A stretch of 43,540 nucleotides of DNA from Clostridiaceae bacterium (GTDB lineage Bacteria > Bacillota > Clostridia > DSM-8532): positions 1-43,540 of the forward strand of contig JAAYTU010000011.1 of assembly GCA_012523705.1 (NCBI GenBank). The letters are read 5' to 3'. This document shows positions 17,088-24,902 of this stretch, piece by piece (position 1 is the first letter of the stretch; each line of letters starts with the position of its first letter). The notes under the pieces were generated by a model that was not told where the DNA came from, made no database searches, and worked only from the letters and a program-made list of their open reading frames with translations. The position numbers were made by a program, and so were the translations under genes.

Positions 17088-17747
17088 CACAAATAAATTC
17101 ATATTATCATCCACCGAGGCATAAAAGACCTGATTATAATCATTTACTCCATATTCCTTCAAGGAATTATCTATCCATTCCCGCTTAATCTTAAGGGTTT
17201 TCAGCGTTCTTCCTATGAGCTTTCCATCAATAATAATATCATGCTCAAAGCACTCCTGAGGAGTGTTTATATTTAGGTCCTCGGGGGTTACGGGGCGCTT
17301 CTGACTCTTCAACAATACGCTCAGCTGTCCATTGGTTTCTAAAATACCATATTCCACATCTTTGATACCCTGAACTCCGCAAAATCTAAGCTGCTCCAAC
17401 AGGTCATTAACAGTATACATTTCTTTACGCATATTCTTCTCCAGAATCTGCCCGTTACGAATGAGCAATGTAGGTTTGCCACATACGACTTCTCGTATTC
17501 TGACTCCTCTGATTGATAAAAATGATATGGAAAGTTGGCAGATTGTCAGCACTCCAATAGGAATCAAGGCATGATGAATTTGTTTTGTATCATCAGCTAG
17601 AGGAATTGCAGCAAGGTCAGAAATCATGACAGCTATAGCAAATTCAAAGGGCTGAAGCTGACCTATCTGTCTCTTCCCCATGATTCGCATAGTAACGATA
17701 ACAACTACATATAGAAAAAATGTTCTAAGAATAAGCTGAAGAATCAT
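17061..17747 (-). CDS. DUF421 (YetF/YrbG-like) membrane protein
   Basis: 228-residue protein with three N-terminal hydrophobic helices (about residues 2-24, 35-52, 58-80) followed by a soluble alpha/beta domain containing GKPTLLIRNGQI and LLEQLRFCGVQGIKDVEYG, the hallmarks of the DUF421/YetF family. MRIMGKRQIGQLQPFEFAIA after the first helix is also typical. Some spore-forming Bacilli and Clostridia have several members; the biochemical role is unknown to me. It is transcribed opposite to its neighbours, downstream of the GNAT gene, from which it is separated by 209 nt holding a direct repeat. Family call firm, function open. Confidence 0.88.
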   Translation of the reverse strand: MILQLILRTFFLYVVVIVTMRIMGKRQIGQLQPFEFAIAVMISDLAAIPLADDTKQIHHALIPIGVLTICQLSISFLSIRGVRIREVVCGKPTLLIRNGQILEKNMRKEMYTVNDLLEQLRFCGVQGIKDVEYGILETNGQLSVLLKSQKRPVTPEDLNINTPQECFEHDIIIDGKLIGRTLKTLKIKREWIDNSLKEYGVNDYNQVFYASVDDNMNLFVQKKGEYLD

Positions 17748-17844
17748 AAATGATTTGAATCCTTTCAGGTTATATAAGTATGGAACATTCCTACAGTAGT
17801 TTTGACCTCTTATATTTAATTAATACATAATTTGAACTACTGAC

Positions 17845-17878
17845 CTCTAGTCTCAGATAACTAATATATGCAAGTCGG
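17845..17878. repeat. Direct repeat, copy 1
   Basis: 34-nt unit whose core is GTCTCAGATA-x-CTAA, matching 17920-17953 at about 28 of 34 positions. The two units are 75 nt apart start to start, in the gap between two minus-strand genes. Origin unknown. Confidence 0.65.
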
Positions 17879-17919
17879 ATACTCCCTGAGCCTAAAGACA
17901 GGGTAATAATGTGCGAGTG

Positions 17920-17953
17920 CTCTGGTCTCAGATATCTAACATCTGCAGGCCGG
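17920..17953. repeat. Direct repeat, copy 2
   Basis: Second unit of the pair described at 17845; it ends 3 nt before the stop codon of the GNAT gene. The stretch between the units contains a CCCTG/CAGGG hairpin around 17884-17903. Only two copies were seen in this window, so this is not a CRISPR array. Confidence 0.65.
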
Positions 17954-17956
17954 CGG

Positions 17957-18499
17957 CTATTTAATAAGTGTTTTTAATTCTGGACATTCTTCTCGCAGAA
18001 GTGAGTAAAGCCTCAGATTGTGGTATTCACCCCGGTTAAAGGTTGCCCTTCTCATGGTGCCCTCATAGGTAAAGCCGCATTTTTCGGCCACCCGTGCACT
18101 TGCTATGTTTCCCTCCATTGTATTTACCTGAATTCTGTTGATGGGTCTAATAGAAAACATATAGGCGCAGAACAGGAGTAGGGCCTCACTCATATAGCCC
18201 TTACCTGAGAAACGGGGATTAAAAAGCTCGTATCCAACCTCGTAGCCTGATTGATAATCCAGGCCCTTAAAGTAAAGAATTTCGCCTACATATTCGTGCT
18301 GAGTGGTTGTAATAAGCATACGCCCCTCCTCAACACTCCAGAAGCCTGTCCTGTTATACTCATTGTGGAATTCCTTTGCTGAAGGAATATTCAGATGCCA
18401 GAAGCGTCCCTTTTTATTGATATGGACAATAAGCTCATAGATAAGATCAATTTCGTCCGGGTTTATTGTTCTAAGTATTATATTCTTGCCATGTATCAT
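17957..18499 (-). CDS. GNAT-family N-acetyltransferase (RimJ/RimL type)
   Basis: 180 residues. The acetyl-CoA-binding signature is near NPRFSGKGYMSEALLLFCAYM, followed by INRIQVNTMEGNIASARVAE and KCGFTYEGTMRRATFNRGEY, the arrangement of the RimJ/RimL branch that acetylates protein N-termini, antibiotics or small amines. The substrate cannot be read from sequence. ATG start with AGGAAGGA 8 nt upstream on the minus strand. It lies head to head with the glucokinase gene, with 221 nt between them. Confidence 0.92.
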   Translation of the reverse strand: MIHGKNIILRTINPDEIDLIYELIVHINKKGRFWHLNIPSAKEFHNEYNRTGFWSVEEGRMLITTTQHEYVGEILYFKGLDYQSGYEVGYELFNPRFSGKGYMSEALLLFCAYMFSIRPINRIQVNTMEGNIASARVAEKCGFTYEGTMRRATFNRGEYHNLRLYSLLREECPELKTLIK

Positions 18500-18625
18500 G
18501 TGCTTAATCCTTCCTGAGTATACTCATTTCATAATGATGAATAGTTCTGCAATAATTATACATCTTAAAATTTGAACATAGATAATTGTATTATCCCAAA
18601 ATATAGTATATCATATTATTTAATT

Positions 18626-18645
18626 GTTACAGAACATCCTGTAAC
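18626..18645. promoter_or_regulatory. Dyad in glucokinase/GNAT divergent gap
   Basis: GTTACAG (18626-18632) and CTGTAAC (18639-18645) form a perfect 7-bp inverted repeat around a 6-nt centre. It lies in the divergent intergenic region, just downstream of a possible promoter for the glucokinase gene (TTGTAT, 17 nt, TATCAT, about 18590-18616). The position suits an operator. The rest of the 221-nt gap shows no coding signal. Confidence 0.4.
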
Positions 18646-18720
18646 CTGATATTTAAAGACTATGGAGTCGTCACATCCGGGCCTTTGGCCATATCATTTT
18701 TTTAGATTGCGGAGGGAGTT

Positions 18721-19674
18721 ATGTATTATATAGGAGTAGACCTAGGAGGTACAAATATTGCTGCAGGAATTGTGGATGACAATGGTAAGATCCTTCATAA
18801 GGACAGTCTTCCAACAGGAAGAAACAGAGGGAGTCAGGCAATAGTTAATGATATATGTCTGATTATCGAAAAGATTCTTGCTGATGCTAATATTTCTAAG
18901 GACCAAATACATAGTGTTGGTGTTGGTAGTCCGGGATCTCTTGACAGAGATCAGGGCGTAATTATTGCCAACTTTAATCTTGGATTCAGGTATGTCAAAA
19001 TAAGAGAAGCTATTCAAAAGGTGATTAATGTACCGGTGTTCGTAGAAAATGATGCAAACTGTGCTGCAATCGCCGAAAGTGTTGCTGGATCAGCTAAGGG
19101 AGCTGAACACGCTATAATTGTAACAATAGGCACCGGAATAGGTGGAGGTATCATTATTAACAATAAGCTTTATACTGGTGTGAACGGTGCAGCTGGAGAA
19201 TTGGGTCATGTGGTTATTCAAATAAATGGAGAGGCCTGCACCTGTGGAAGAAAAGGCTGCTGGGAAGCTTATTCTGCAGCCCCCGCCCTTATCAGACAAA
19301 CCAAAGCTATTATTGAAAGATATCCTTCTTCAAAGGTTTGGGAAATGATTGACGGAGATATCAATAAGGTAGATGGCAAGGTGGCCTTTGATGCCGCGAA
19401 GCTTGGAGACGAAGCAGGCTTGAAGATCGTTGATAATTATATCGATTTATTTGCTGAGGCCCTTTCTAATATGGTTAATATCTTCCAACCCGAGGTTATT
19501 GCCATTGGTGGCGGCGTCTCTAAGGAAGGAGAGTACCTTTTAGCTCCTTTAAGAGAAAAGATGAAGGACAGGACCTTCTTTATCGGAGATCTTCAAAGCA
19601 CGCGCATTGTTGAGGCTCAAATGGGCAATGATGCCGGTATTGTTGGAGCGGCACTCATATCAAAGAGGGTATAA
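18721..19674 (+). CDS. ROK-family glucokinase
   Basis: Likely phosphorylates glucose with ATP. It has 317 residues: N-terminal phosphate motif VDLGGTNIAAGIVDDNG, ENDANCAAIAE with the catalytic Asp, GTGIGGGIIINNKL, the ROK signature ending GAAGELGHVVI, and the zinc motif CTCGRKGCWEAYSA. A DNA-binding N-terminal domain is absent, so it is a kinase and not a NagC-type repressor. ATG start after CGGAGGGAG. It lies 49 nt upstream of truA and may be co-transcribed with it. Glucose specificity is inferred from overall resemblance to GlcK; a fructo- or allokinase is less likely. Confidence 0.93.
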   Translation: MYYIGVDLGGTNIAAGIVDDNGKILHKDSLPTGRNRGSQAIVNDICLIIEKILADANISKDQIHSVGVGSPGSLDRDQGVIIANFNLGFRYVKIREAIQKVINVPVFVENDANCAAIAESVAGSAKGAEHAIIVTIGTGIGGGIIINNKLYTGVNGAAGELGHVVIQINGEACTCGRKGCWEAYSAAPALIRQTKAIIERYPSSKVWEMIDGDINKVDGKVAFDAAKLGDEAGLKIVDNYIDLFAEALSNMVNIFQPEVIAIGGGVSKEGEYLLAPLREKMKDRTFFIGDLQSTRIVEAQMGNDAGIVGAALISKRV

Positions 19675-19723
19675 GACATAATAGCAACAAGGATTTTTAC
19701 TTATTAGATTTTGGTATCAAGTG

Positions 19724-20461
19724 ATGTCGAGAAGAATTAAGCTGACAATTGAATATGACGGTTCGGCATATCATGGATGGCAGTATCAGGACAATGCTAT
19801 TTCAGTACAGGAAGAATTAAGGGATGCAATTTATAAACTAACTGGCGAAGATATCATTCCTGAAGGGGCCGGAAGAACTGATGCTGGTGTACATGCTTAC
19901 GGGCAGGTAGCCTGCTTTAATACAATGTCAAGTATACCGGCAGAGAAATTTGCAATAGCCTTAAACACCCATCTGCCCGATGATATTTCAATCTTGTTAT
20001 CTTGTGAAGTCCATCAGGATTTCCATCCAAGATTTTCTGCAAAGAAAAAGCATTACAGATATGTAATTATTAACAGACCTCATAAATCGGCTATATGGGC
20101 CAAAAAAGCCTGGCATGTGCGTGGCGAACTAGACTTTGTCGCCATGGAGAGGGCAGCCTCATATGTAGAAGGATTCCATAACTTCAAAGCATTCTGTGCA
20201 TCCGGTCATAATGTGAAAACCTTTGAAAGAACTGTCTATAGCGCCAAATGGAATAAAAACGGGGAGTTTTTATTTTTTGATATAATAGGTGACGGTTTTC
20301 TATATAATATGGTCAGAATTATTGTAGGAACTTTAGTGGACATAGGTAAAGGCCGATTCAATCCGGATGTTATAAAAAATGGATTAGAGCAAGGTGAGCG
20401 TAATCTGATAGGGGTTACTGCCCCGCCTGAGGGTTTATATCTGATGGAAGTATTTTATTAA
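19724..20461 (+). CDS. truA: tRNA pseudouridine(38-40) synthase
   Basis: Converts U38-U40 in the tRNA anticodon stem-loop to pseudouridine. It has 245 residues from the ATG at 19724; an in-frame GTG at 19721 is also possible, and neither has a clear ribosome binding site. The catalytic Asp is D53 in GAGRTDAGVHAYGQV, and KKKHYRYVI, FHNFKAFCASG and DGFLYNMVRIIVGTLVDIG follow in order. truA often follows ecfT, but here DUF421, GNAT and glucokinase genes intervene, and the usual rplM-rpsI are not behind it. Confidence 0.96.
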   Translation: MSRRIKLTIEYDGSAYHGWQYQDNAISVQEELRDAIYKLTGEDIIPEGAGRTDAGVHAYGQVACFNTMSSIPAEKFAIALNTHLPDDISILLSCEVHQDFHPRFSAKKKHYRYVIINRPHKSAIWAKKAWHVRGELDFVAMERAASYVEGFHNFKAFCASGHNVKTFERTVYSAKWNKNGEFLFFDIIGDGFLYNMVRIIVGTLVDIGKGRFNPDVIKNGLEQGERNLIGVTAPPEGLYLMEVFY

Positions 20462-20493
20462 ATAATCTGCCGTGAACCGGGAGGGTAACCTAT

Positions 20494-20751
20494 ATGCGTA
20501 TAGTGGGAAAATTGATTAAAGGCACAACACTGCTGAAGGAAGATTCATATGCCATAGAAGATACAGAGGGTTCATACCAGGAGAGGCTAGAAAAATGTCT
20601 CGTCGAAATATGCAGCCAGCTGAAAATCGAGGTTCCATTATGGTTTTCAAAAAACACCCGGGAATTTGTAAGATTCAGAAGAACATCCTTTAACGAAGAT
20701 CAATTCTTTAATCCTGTATTCTTTGACAGATTTGAAATAAAGGTAGAATAG
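20494..20751 (+). CDS. Small protein of unknown function
   Basis: 85 residues starting MRIVGKLIKGTTLLKEDSYA, rich in charged and aromatic residues, with a short helical middle (YQERLEKCLVEICSQLKIEV) and a C-terminal part WFSKNTREFVRFRRTSF. No signal peptide, membrane segment or known motif. The ATG follows GGGAGGG at 7-8 nt, a strong ribosome binding site, and codon use resembles its neighbours, so the gene looks real. It is 32 nt behind truA and probably on the same transcript. I do not recognise the family. Confidence 0.8.
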   Translation: MRIVGKLIKGTTLLKEDSYAIEDTEGSYQERLEKCLVEICSQLKIEVPLWFSKNTREFVRFRRTSFNEDQFFNPVFFDRFEIKVE

Positions 20752-20823
20752 TTACCAGTTAGCAAAAGAAATGTAATAAATTAATTAAAACGCTAGGCTA
20801 GTCTAATTTTACATCTGAAACAG

Positions 20824-20852
20824 TTGACAATGGAATTTTAATATGATAATAT
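20824..20852 (+). promoter_or_regulatory. Strong sigma-A promoter for rpoBC
   Basis: Perfect -35 TTGACA (20824-20829), 17-nt spacer, -10 TAATAT (20847-20852). It sits about 280 nt upstream of rpoB and would give a long leader. The 382-nt gap between the small unknown gene and rpoB holds this promoter, a dyad and a candidate leader ORF. Confidence 0.85.
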
Positions 20853-20941
20853 TGTTAATTGCATTATTATGCTTGCACGTATTGTATTCTTCTTTAATTT
20901 TGTACATAAAATGACCTTATTTTTGATGTTATTATAGCACA

Positions 20942-20960
20942 ATTGTATGAACGATACAAT
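20942..20960 (+). other. Dyad in the rpoB leader
   Basis: ATTGTAT (20942-20948) pairs perfectly with ATACAAT (20954-20960) around GAACG. The 3' arm, extended to ATACAATAC (20954-20962), can alternatively pair with GTATTGTAT (20879-20887) farther upstream. Two mutually exclusive pairings are therefore possible in the leader RNA. An operator for a DNA-binding protein is the other reading. Confidence 0.45.
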
Positions 20961-21012
20961 ACATGTCAATAATCTTTAAAGATGAAAAAATATAGACTGG
21001 GAGAATGATATC

Positions 21013-21063
21013 TTGAAACTATTACTTAAATTTAAGTCTGACTGGATAATTAAACCAGGGTAG
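21013..21063 (+). CDS. Candidate 16-codon leader peptide of rpoB
   Basis: TTG-initiated short frame encoding MKLLLKFKSDWIIKPG, stop TAG at 21061-21063. GGGAG (20999-21003) lies 9 nt upstream, a credible Shine-Dalgarno. The frame ends 70 nt before rpoB, downstream of the promoter and dyad. Translation of such a leader could influence rpoB expression, but nothing in the sequence proves that it is translated. Confidence 0.3.
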   Translation: MKLLLKFKSDWIIKPG

Positions 21064-21133
21064 ATTTGCTTTCCCCCTCTATATTTTTATGTCTTTTACA
21101 CCAAAATATGCAATCATACGAGGTGATTTTTAG

Positions 21134-24100
21134 ATGGTTCATGAAGTTCAACTGGGCAGAACAAAAAGGATGAGCTTTGCCCGCATCAACGAAGTCCTAG
21201 ACATGCCTAATCTTATTGAGATTCAGAAGAATTCCTATGAGAAATTCCTCAAAGAAGGATTAAAGGAAGTCTTAAGGGACATAACTCCCATCACAGATTA
21301 TACCGGTAATCTAATAATGGAGTTTATTGATTACAATATCGAGACCGAACACATAAAGTATTCAGTCGAAGAGTGTAAGGAAAGAGACACCACCTACTCG
21401 GCACCGCTGAAGGTAAAGGTTCGTCTCATTAATAAGGAGACCGGTGAAGTAAAGGAGCAGGAAATCTTTATGGGAGATTTCCCACTTATGACTGACACAG
21501 GAACTTTTGTAATAAATGGGGCTGAACGTGTAATAGTCAGTCAGCTAGTTCGTTCCCCAGGTGTTTACTATGCCGTGACCAGAGATAAAAACGGGAACAA
21601 CCTCTATTCCAATACTATCATCCCATACAGAGGGGCATGGCTGGAGTATGAAACCGATTCTAATGAAATAATATATGTTCGAATCGACAGAACAAGGAAG
21701 CTGCCTATAACCCAATTGTTGCGTGCATTAGGCTATGGTACTGATGCAGAACTCTTGGATTTGTTAGGAGAAGAGCCAAAACTTCTTGCTTCTATAAATA
21801 AGGACGCAACAAAGAGCCGCGAAGAAGGTCTGTTTGAGGTATATAAACGCTTACGCCCAGGTGAACCACCTACCGAGGAAAGTGCAACTACTTTAATCAA
21901 CAACCTGTTTTTCGATCCAAGAAGATATGATTTATCTAATGTGGGGCGCTACAAGTTTAACAAGAAGTTGTCACTTGCAAACCGTATACGCAATCATTTT
22001 GCTGCTGAAGATATAAAGGATGGAAACACAAAGAAGGTCCTTGTAAAAGCTGGTTCCGAAATAAGTGAGGAAATGGCATGGAAAATCCAGAACTCAGGAG
22101 TAAATGTTGTATACCTTGATGTTGAGGGGAAAAATGTAAAGGTTATAGGAAATTCTACAGTTGACATAAAGAATTATGTTAAGTTTGATCCTGCCTTGGC
22201 AGAAATCAATGAGATGGTTAACTATGGTGTGCTTATGCAAATTCTTGCTGACAACAAGGATGAGGAAGAAGCCAGGCTCATTGAAATACTAAAAGAAAAC
22301 AAAGATGCTTTAATGCCTAAAAATATTACCAAAGAGGATATAGTAGCATCTATCAACTACATTTTAAATCTTGATCACGGAGTTGGTCGTGTTGACGATA
22401 TTGACCACCTTGGCAACCGTCGTCTGCGCTCTGTTGGAGAGCTTCTCCAGAATCAGTTCCGCATTGGACTAGCCAGAATGGAAAGGGTGGTCAGAGAGAG
22501 AATGACCATTCAGGACATTGATGCTGTTACACCACAGGCTCTTATCAATATACGCCCTGTTTCAGCGGCTATTAAAGAGTTCTTTGGATCCAGCCAGCTG
22601 TCCCAGTTTATGGACCAGACCAACCCACTTGCAGAGCTTACTCACAAACGTCGCTTAAGTGCATTGGGGCCTGGCGGACTTTCCCGTGACAGAGCTAGCT
22701 TTGAGGTGCGTGACGTTCACCACTCTCACTATGGACGTATGTGTCCTATCGAGACTCCTGAAGGTCCTAATATCGGTCTGATAGGTTCTCTGAGTACCTA
22801 TGCCCGTATCAATGATTATGGCTTTATTGAGTCTCCATATCGAAAGGTTGATAAAAAGTCTGGTATTGTTACCAATGAAACAGAATATATGACGGCAGAT
22901 GTAGAGGATATCTACATGATTGCAGAGGCTAATGAACCCCTTGATGAAGAGGGCCATTTTATCAGCAAGCGTATTGGTTGTAGATTCCAGGATCAGATAC
23001 TGGAGGTTCCCAAGGAAAAGATTGACTACATGGATGTTTCACCAAAACAGTTGGTTTCAGTGGCAACAGCTATGATTCCATTCCTTGAAAATGACGATGC
23101 CAACCGTGCATTAATGGGCTCAAACATGCAACGTCAGGCCGTTCCTCTAATTAAGCCTGAGTCTCCTATTGTTGGAACCGGCATAGAGTACAGGGCTGCA
23201 AAAGACTCCGGAGTCTGTGTAGTTGCAAAGAGTTCAGGTGTTGTGGAGAAGGTTACAGCTAATGAAATAGTTGTTAAGACATCAAAGGGACAGAAAGAAA
23301 CATACAACCTGTTAAAGTATAAACGATCAAACCAGGGTACATGTATTAACCAAAGGCCTATTGTTAAGAAAGGTGAGAAGGTTAAAGAAGGCGATATCCT
23401 TGCCGATGGACCATCTACTGATAATGGCGAAATAGCACTAGGCAAAAATGTATTGGTTGGTTTCATGACCTGGGAGGGCTATAACTACGAGGATGCTATC
23501 CTGATTTCGGAAGAGCTTGTTCGCGATGATGTTTATACTTCAATTCATATTGAAGAGTATGAGTCAGAAGCAAGAGATACCAAGCTTGGTCCTGAGGAAA
23601 TTACCCGTGATATTCCTAACGTAGGTGAGGATTCCCTCAAGGATCTGGATGAAAGAGGAATAATCCGTATTGGCGCAGAGGTTCGTTCAGGAGATATCCT
23701 GGTGGGTAAGGTTACTCCTAAAGGAGAGACTGAGCTTACAGCTGAAGAACGACTGCTTCGTGCTATTTTCGGAGAAAAGGCCCGAGAGGTTCGTGATACT
23801 TCATTAAGAGTTCCCCACGGTGAATCGGGAATAATTGTGGATGTAAAAGAATTCAACAGGGAGAATGGCGACGAGCTGCCTCCTGGAGTAAACCAGTTGG
23901 TGCGTGTGTATATAGCTCAAAAGAGAAAAATATCAGTGGGAGACAAAATGGCAGGACGCCATGGTAATAAAGGCGTTATTTCAAGAATTCTGCCAATGGA
24001 GGACATGCCCTTCCTACCTGACGGCACACCTTTACAGATTGTTCTTAATCCTCTGGGTGTACCTTCCCGTATGAATATCGGTCAGGTACTTGAAGTGCAT

Positions 24101-24889
24101 TTAGGCTATGCTGCGAAGGTTCTTGGCTGGAAGATTGCCACCCCGGTTTTCGATGGAGCTAATGAGAATGATATATTTGAAACATTGGAAAAGGCTGGCC
24201 TTCCTAAAGACGGCAAAACTGTCCTTTATGATGGACGCACCGGTGAGCCCTTTGATAGCCGCGTTACTGTCGGATATATGTATTATCTGAAGCTGGCTCA
24301 CTTGGTTGATGACAAGATCCACGCCCGTTCAACAGGACCTTATTCCCTTGTTACTCAGCAGCCTCTGGGCGGTAAAGCTCAGTTCGGCGGACAACGCTTT
24401 GGAGAGATGGAGGTTTGGGCTCTGGCAGCTTACGGGGCAGCTTATTCTCTGCAAGAGGTTCTGACAGTTAAGTCCGACGATGTGGTAGGTCGTGTTAAAA
24501 CCTATGAGGCTATAGTAAAAGGTGAGAATGTACCTGAACCGGGAATTCCGGAATCCTTTAAGGTTCTTATCAAAGAACTTCAGAGTCTGGGCCTGGATGT
24601 TAAAGTCTATAGTGATCAAAGTGAAGAAATCTTGATTAAGGAATCTGACGATGATGATCCCGAGAGTCTTGATGTCAACATTGAAGGCCGTGAGGATGAA
24701 AAAATGTCTTACCTCGAATTTGAAGATGATATAGACAATCAAAATCTTATAGATGATGATTTCGAATTGGACAAAATTGTTGATATTGATGACATCCCGG
24801 AAGGCGATGAGCTTAACGAAGATACTGTCGGCGAAATACTCGGGCTAGAAGATATTGACCAAGATGACGCTGACGAGGATGAAATATAG
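21134..24889 (+). CDS. rpoB: RNA polymerase beta subunit
   Basis: Catalytic-core subunit, 1251 residues. The rifampicin pocket [18 protein letters not shown] (from residue 485) followed by [14 protein letters not shown] carries the drug-sensitive residues at the main resistance positions. The C-terminal [26 protein letters not shown] and [19 protein letters not shown] are intact. The last 88 residues or so form an acidic tail, with about 40 Asp/Glu, beyond the usual end of the protein. ATG start; CGAGGTG is the ribosome binding site. It has its own promoter and leader, and rpoC follows after 13 nt. rplK-A-J-L, normally directly upstream, are absent here. Confidence 0.98.
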   Translation: MVHEVQLGRTKRMSFARINEVLDMPNLIEIQKNSYEKFLKEGLKEVLRDITPITDYTGNLIMEFIDYNIETEHIKYSVEECKERDTTYSAPLKVKVRLINKETGEVKEQEIFMGDFPLMTDTGTFVINGAERVIVSQLVRSPGVYYAVTRDKNGNNLYSNTIIPYRGAWLEYETDSNEIIYVRIDRTRKLPITQLLRALGYGTDAELLDLLGEEPKLLASINKDATKSREEGLFEVYKRLRPGEPPTEESATTLINNLFFDPRRYDLSNVGRYKFNKKLSLANRIRNHFAAEDIKDGNTKKVLVKAGSEISEEMAWKIQNSGVNVVYLDVEGKNVKVIGNSTVDIKNYVKFDPALAEINEMVNYGVLMQILADNKDEEEARLIEILKENKDALMPKNITKEDIVASINYILNLDHGVGRVDDIDHLGNRRLRSVGELLQNQFRIGLARMERVVRERMTIQDIDAVTPQALINIRPVSAAIKEFFGSSQLSQFMDQTNPLAELTHKRRLSALGPGGLSRDRASFEVRDVHHSHYGRMCPIETPEGPNIGLIGSLSTYARINDYGFIESPYRKVDKKSGIVTNETEYMTADVEDIYMIAEANEPLDEEGHFISKRIGCRFQDQILEVPKEKIDYMDVSPKQLVSVATAMIPFLENDDANRALMGSNMQRQAVPLIKPESPIVGTGIEYRAAKDSGVCVVAKSSGVVEKVTANEIVVKTSKGQKETYNLLKYKRSNQGTCINQRPIVKKGEKVKEGDILADGPSTDNGEIALGKNVLVGFMTWEGYNYEDAILISEELVRDDVYTSIHIEEYESEARDTKLGPEEITRDIPNVGEDSLKDLDERGIIRIGAEVRSGDILVGKVTPKGETELTAEERLLRAIFGEKAREVRDTSLRVPHGESGIIVDVKEFNRENGDELPPGVNQLVRVYIAQKRKISVGDKMAGRHGNKGVISRILPMEDMPFLPDGTPLQIVLNPLGVPSRMNIGQVLEVHLGYAAKVLGWKIATPVFDGANENDIFETLEKAGLPKDGKTVLYDGRTGEPFDSRVTVGYMYYLKLAHLVDDKIHARSTGPYSLVTQQPLGGKAQFGGQRFGEMEVWALAAYGAAYSLQEVLTVKSDDVVGRVKTYEAIVKGENVPEPGIPESFKVLIKELQSLGLDVKVYSDQSEEILIKESDDDDPESLDVNIEGREDEKMSYLEFEDDIDNQNLIDDDFELDKIVDIDDIPEGDELNEDTVGEILGLEDIDQDDADEDEI

Positions 24890-24902
24890 GAGGTGACAGG
24901 CA

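Noticed and set aside
17845-17953. Possible CRISPR repeat pair
   Set aside because: Only two diverged units with one 41-nt interval and no cas gene; reported as an ordinary direct repeat.
18663-18712. GGCC-TTT-GGCC hairpin followed by T-run before the glucokinase gene
   Set aside because: The stem is 4 bp with a 3-nt loop and the T-run is 8 nt away; not a convincing terminator or riboswitch.
21057-21100. Possible attenuator terminator before rpoB
   Set aside because: The only stem available (AGGG with CCCT) is 4 bp, too weak to call.
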